DNA of 64,000 nt from Loripinus fragilis (Eukaryota; Mollusca; Bivalvia; Lucinida; Lucinidae), in contig OZ026521.1 in the NCBI GenBank assembly GCA_964019695.1, positions 34,852,774-34,916,773 on the forward strand. Reading direction: 5' to 3'. Both the position numbers and the translations under genes were made by a program. Below, piece by piece: positions 38,101 through 44,100 of the stretch. Under the pieces are notes generated by a model, which ran no database searches, was not told the DNA's origin, and saw only the letters and a program-made list of their open reading frames with translations. The number at the start of each line of letters is the position of its first letter. The first letter of the stretch is position 1.

Positions 38101-41100
38101 TGACACCACTGTTAGTAAGTACATAGCTTTTTCTTACAGTTACATAAAGTGTATGTTGATCTTGCTCTTACTAGCTTGCTAAGTAATGGTGATTCGGTGG
38201 CTGTTCACATGTAAAGGAGATACTCTACGAGCTAAAGCTAAGATTATCTCCCGATATGGACAACACATGGTTAAACTACAGTAAAACCTGTGTAAAACGG
38301 CCACTCATAAATAGACAAAACAAAGATCTTAATGACAACTGGTAGCTTAATGGAGGTCGAAAGTATTGCTGAATGCTCCCTTTGGAGCATTCTGCAATAC
38401 TTTTGACCTGCATTAAGCTATAATCGGTCTTGAAAACCAATTTTCGGTCTTTTTGAGAGTGGCCGTTTTATACAGGTTTTACTGTATTTACACACAGCAT
38501 CGACTCTTTGGGTGGAGACAGGGGTCAACACTATGATTTTTCTTTCTGAAAAAGGTCAAGTTGTAAAAAAAAAACGTAAAACAATATACAATATGCAAGC
38601 AAAGCTTTCTACCTTACACATACCTCAGAGCTCTAGTGGAATTAAATCAAAAAGGTCAAATATTGAAGTGTGCTGTGAAGTCTATTAATTTTCTATTAGC
38701 ACTTACATGTTGCCACTAAAACAAAAGATGTACTACATTTTGACAGACTTTATTTAAGCCCTCCAGTGGCTTTGGCTGCTGTCCTTTCTAAGGCGGTGGT
38801 TCTGTTGTTGTTGATTCGTTGTTTATTGTTACTCCCATTATGGGATTCTGTAATTGTTCTATGTTTTGCTTCGAGTTTCTTTGTGTCATTTCTAGTTTTG
38901 CAATCATCTCGATGGGAAGAGAGAGCTGGTTGCTTTGCTTTGTTTGTCTTCCTGGTGTCTTTCGATTGTTGGGTGGCTCTTCCTCACGATGCCACAAGTT
39001 TGTCAACAGTTTGTGATTTGGGTATTTCCTGATCATACTAACTTATTATAGATGACAAAAAAGCAAAACTTCACAAATAATTATTTATTCAATGTTGGCA
39101 TTTAAATTGGCCATGACGGTTATTTAATAACATTTGTCTATGGATATATCAACTTCCATAATCCAATTTTCCACAAACAATTATGATAGTTCGTTATTTT
39201 ACAACAAGGACATTTGTTTTAACACCATCAAATATCAACTGTCAACTAGTCATTTTATCAACTATTACCAACCTGATAAATGTATCAACCAAATTTTAAT
39301 ATTTCACCACTTAATGTCACATGATTAGGTGGGGTACGCAACCAAATCATGAATTTAAGAAATCAGACGATCAAACTGCTGAACAGCAGTTGACAAGCAA
39401 AGAAATACTGTCTTTATTATACTTTGTTCTAGACAGCTAGCAAAGAATACCAGTTCTCAACAGAGGTTGACACAGTAGTTTTCAACTTGCGCCTTAAGGT
39501 GTGTACGCATTCCCAGGAATATTGGTAAACATCTTCTACATAGCGTTGATAATCTGTTTCGATGCTGATAACCGTCATGACATGTTTCAGGTGTAAGTAA
39601 TGTGGACACCACACTCATTAATGTATATATGCAATACACCTGGCAAGCAGCTTTGTTACAGATTGTCAACTAAAAGGTAATCTGCACTGATTCTACAGAA
39701 GCCTTTTCAAAACTAAAGTCTGCTGGTTGGTTTGAAATATCACTTGTTGGAATTAAGTGTTTAAATTGACCCTTGCTGTACGTGGTTATCTATTGACTCT
39801 TTTCTCATTTACTATTTACCACCCATGTAACCAAAGTCAATTAAATCTCATCCTCATTGGCGTGACTCAGCCTTATTTCAGACGCACAGACATCAATCAT
39901 TTTATAGAAGATAAATCATGTTATCTTTTCATTCAGTTACCGCCAAAACAACCAAAGGCACTTAGAAACAGTGCAGTCCATGATGAAATGCCGCCATATG
40001 CGGCATTTCATCATGGTGTTCACTATTTGCTAAAGTACCTGTTTACCAGTATACAGAATGAAAAGGGGTAATATATCTTTTATTCTCTGTTTCAGAGTTA
40101 CCGCCCATACAACCAAAGACAATTGAATCTCATCCTCATCGTCGTAAATCAGCCTTGCTCCAGACACACGGACACAAAACATTCTACAGAAGATTGCCTG
40201 AAATACAAAGTATATCAAAAGAAGAACGTATGTAATGTCTAAGAATTGCTTTATAGTTCTGTTTGTTTGTTTTCGAATACAGCCCAGGCAAATATATAGA
40301 AAATATTCACTATTTGGAATGACGATGGCTTTATATTTCACCATGTGAAGTGAATTATTGAGCTGTCAATTTTATCAACAAAAAAATCAAAATATTTGCC
40401 TCACTATGAAAATTATAATCTTAAAATTATTCTTCAATCTGAATTCACGTACAAATTATATTCCATGTTCTTGCTGTGTCTTTTCATTAAAGTGGAGGCA
40501 ATATTGATAGCAAACGAATTTTAAAAACAAGCCCTTATTAGACTATGCAATCTGCCCCAATTCAGATCAAAATTAAACCAAAAATAAGAAAATAACAGAT
40601 GCTTGGATAGTAGATAATTGAAAACAATAGAGGGAAGCCATTTAAGGCCTGGTGACATCACACATTTTATGGCTTGTTCAAAATTGACAGGAAGTTAATT
40701 AAATATTCAAAATGGCGGCTTCCATTGGCTGAATACAAATCCAAATTTTGATTTTCTGATTGCTATAACTTTCTTATTTTAATTCCAATTTTGATAGGTT
40801 TGTGGCAGATTTTATAGCTTTATGAGAGCTTGCATTTCAGATTCACTTGCTATCAATGTTGCCGTGCCCTTTAATAATGACAGACTATTTTTGCTGGGTA
40901 TCTACTCTCAAAGTGCCAGTTTAATGAATGAAGTTGTTAATGTAACCCACTATTAGAAAACACTGTACTCTTTGATATGAAACTGAACTTGGAGTAATAC
41001 CCATAGCGTTTAGTCAATTTTGGAAAAAAATGTTTTTTATCAAAGTATATTCATTTAGGTGATGAATAGGCAACATTCTAAATAACTGAAATGAATCAAT

Positions 41101-44100
41101 GCAGGACTTAAGTTAAGAGTGCATAACGACAATTTAATTATCTTATTTCTCAACCAAAACATATGTTGTGGGTACTCAAAATAACCGTCTCAATGAGACG
41201 GTTCTTTTGAGCACCCAAAACATATGTTAAAATTGATGGGTAAGAAAAAATTTACAATTTTATACTGATTTTTTTTGTTTATCTAAACCTGTGACTCCTT
41301 GTATCGAAATGCCAGAGTTGTGATTTTATTTTTTTTTATATTTCAGTTCTTGCCACAGCATCCGACCATCTGAATGAAATCAACAAGATATTCACACAGA
41401 GACACCGAGGGTCTGTGGACATGAGGAATGTAAGCAATATAAGCCTCGACATTTGATTTCCAACATGTGGTATTTTGACAAGAGTAGACTCAGACAAGGT
41501 TGTGTGGCCTCTTTATAAACTTAGAAACTCCAAATTATGTTCGGGCAATAGCTTAATATTCAGAATATTCAAGTGACAAGCAAAGGCTCTGATCAGACTG
41601 CGAGTATTCGCAGACTGATCTGAGGCTTTGCTGGTCGCACATACCACATTGTTGGAAATCTCATGTTGCGGCTCATATATGTTTATTTGATTGTGTCCAT
41701 ATTTTAAATTTACCACCAATGTGTATGTGCTAAGATGAGTTGGTGCAATGGTTCTTTTACTCCAACATGCTTAGTTGCCGCTGATGTAATCTAATGATTA
41801 CACAAAACATAATTGGGCGGCAACATGAGCTTTCCAACAGAGTGATATGGATGACAAGCAAAGGCTTCGTCCAGCCTGCGCATATGCGCAGACTGATCAG
41901 AGCCTTTGCCAGAAGCCAAACTGCCACAGTGTTGGTAATCAGATGTGGCGGCTCAATTATTTTCAAAATGCTTATTTACCGGTGATATTATGTGGCTCCC
42001 TGTCACTCGTCTACCCCTAAATTGGACAAATGAGTGGCAACATGTGATTTCCAACAATGTGGTATGTCCGGGATCCTTTTAAGCTCAGAAATTCCAAATG
42101 ATGTATGGTCAGTAGCTTAACAGTCATAGATTATTCAAATGACTAGCAAAGGCTCTGATCAGTGTGTGCCTATGTGCAAGCTGGTCTGAACCATTGCTGG
42201 TCATACATACCACATTGTCAGAAATCTCATGTCAAGGCTCATATTTCATGATTCTAAATGAGTTTGAGGCACTGTATTCGACTGTATGATACTCCATGAA
42301 AAATAGATAAATAATTGAGGTTTTAAACACCTGCTTTTTGAGAAATATTTTGGGAATATGTTTGAAAAAAACACACACAATTTTTTAAGACTAACCAACA
42401 CATATCATGTTGTAGCATGTAAAGTCTTGGAAGAAGAAATAAATGTGCACGTCATGAGCAGTGCATAAAACTAGAAAATCCAGAAGCTTGTGGAAAGTTA
42501 AAATTGTCTTGGACTTGATTGTTAGTAACAGTTCTTATAAGAAACATTTATTATGAACTCCTACAAAATCCAATTTAGATTTTACAAACTGAACATGGTG
42601 GCATCTCCTGTTGAGCTAATCATGCGCGGATCAAGAGGGGGCCCTGCCCCCTACCCCCCCAGAAAATTACAAAAATAGGAATTCTTAGCAATACTGGTCC
42701 GGATCCCCTGAAAAATCACAAAGCTAGCAAGCCTGCATACAATGTTTGGCCATCATTGGCACGCCAGGGAAACGCCTTTCGAATGGCATTTCAACTCGGG
42801 GCTATGATGGTCCACTAATAGTGGTATTTGGATCCTCTCTCCCCTCATCAACTAAAGAAAGTACAAATCGTTGTCAATGTTGGACCCCCTCTGACAAAAC
42901 TTTTCAGATTTGCACATGATAATTATTACAACATTTGAAGTATCTAGTAGCATTTGTCCCTTAGAACTATCATATTATAAGAAAATCTTATTGGCTAATT
43001 TATTTCTAAATTAAAATGTTATTTTCCACCCTTCTCAATTGGATAAATCCATTTCGAATTTAATGGTTGGTGGGTGGTAATTTTCAATTTTAATCAAATT
43101 TTAAAAGTACAGTCAATAACCAAACAGTGCAGAATCTGATCAGACGCCACGTTCTGTGGCGTCTGATCTGATTCTGCACTGTTTTCTGATGTCCCAAAAA
43201 AAGCGCTAGGCTGAAATGGGTTTAACAAATTTTGTGTATGTGTTAAAATACCTTTGAGATTGCTCTGGCAGTAAGTTGTTTATGAAGCTCATCTTAGTGG
43301 CATTATTATCTCATTGTTTATCTACCACAAACGGATTTATTCTAATTTTATAGGGTGAAGAAAAGCTAATAGAAGATAGAAAGCCTGACACCAGTAAAGT
43401 GTTCGTCCAGATTCAGAAACTTGGGCCTAAAGAAACATTTGTAAGTACGAACTCTTTACAGCGTCATTCTTTTTAACAGTAAAATTCTTTTCAACGTCAA
43501 TTGAATTGGCACAAATGTACCAGTTTAGCTTAAGTATGAATTCATTACAGCAGAAATTCAGTTTAACGTCAAATGTTTTGGGGACATACAGTGTCGTTGT
43601 AAAGAGGGTTCACTGATTCTATCTAAACAACCATACCACTTTTTCATACTCTGGCTGCTTGTGATTTTAAGCTGAATGCCATTCAGAGGCATAAGACTAT
43701 AAGATTCTATCATCAGTGTTATAGTAGGATAGATAAATACGTCCTGAGGACCATTGTTTGTATCAAAAGTTTAGTGATGACAAACACTGATACATGATAC
43801 AAATGGATGGATTTTTCAATCTCTTCCTCACACAAATAATGGATGTTTTGCTCATCATTAAATTTCAAACTTTATTTTTAAATTTGTCACTTCTTTAGGG
43901 AGAAAAATAAACAGAGGAGATTACATGAGAACTCGTGTATTATTGAATTTATTAAACGAGTTGGGGAGAAAAAAGCTAGATTGTGTCAATCATTTTATTG
44001 CTTTTTTCGCAACAATTTTAATAAATTCAACAAAACCAGAACACGTAGTTAGATTCTAATTATATACTCCTAAACCTACTTTGAAATCTCATTAAAGCGT

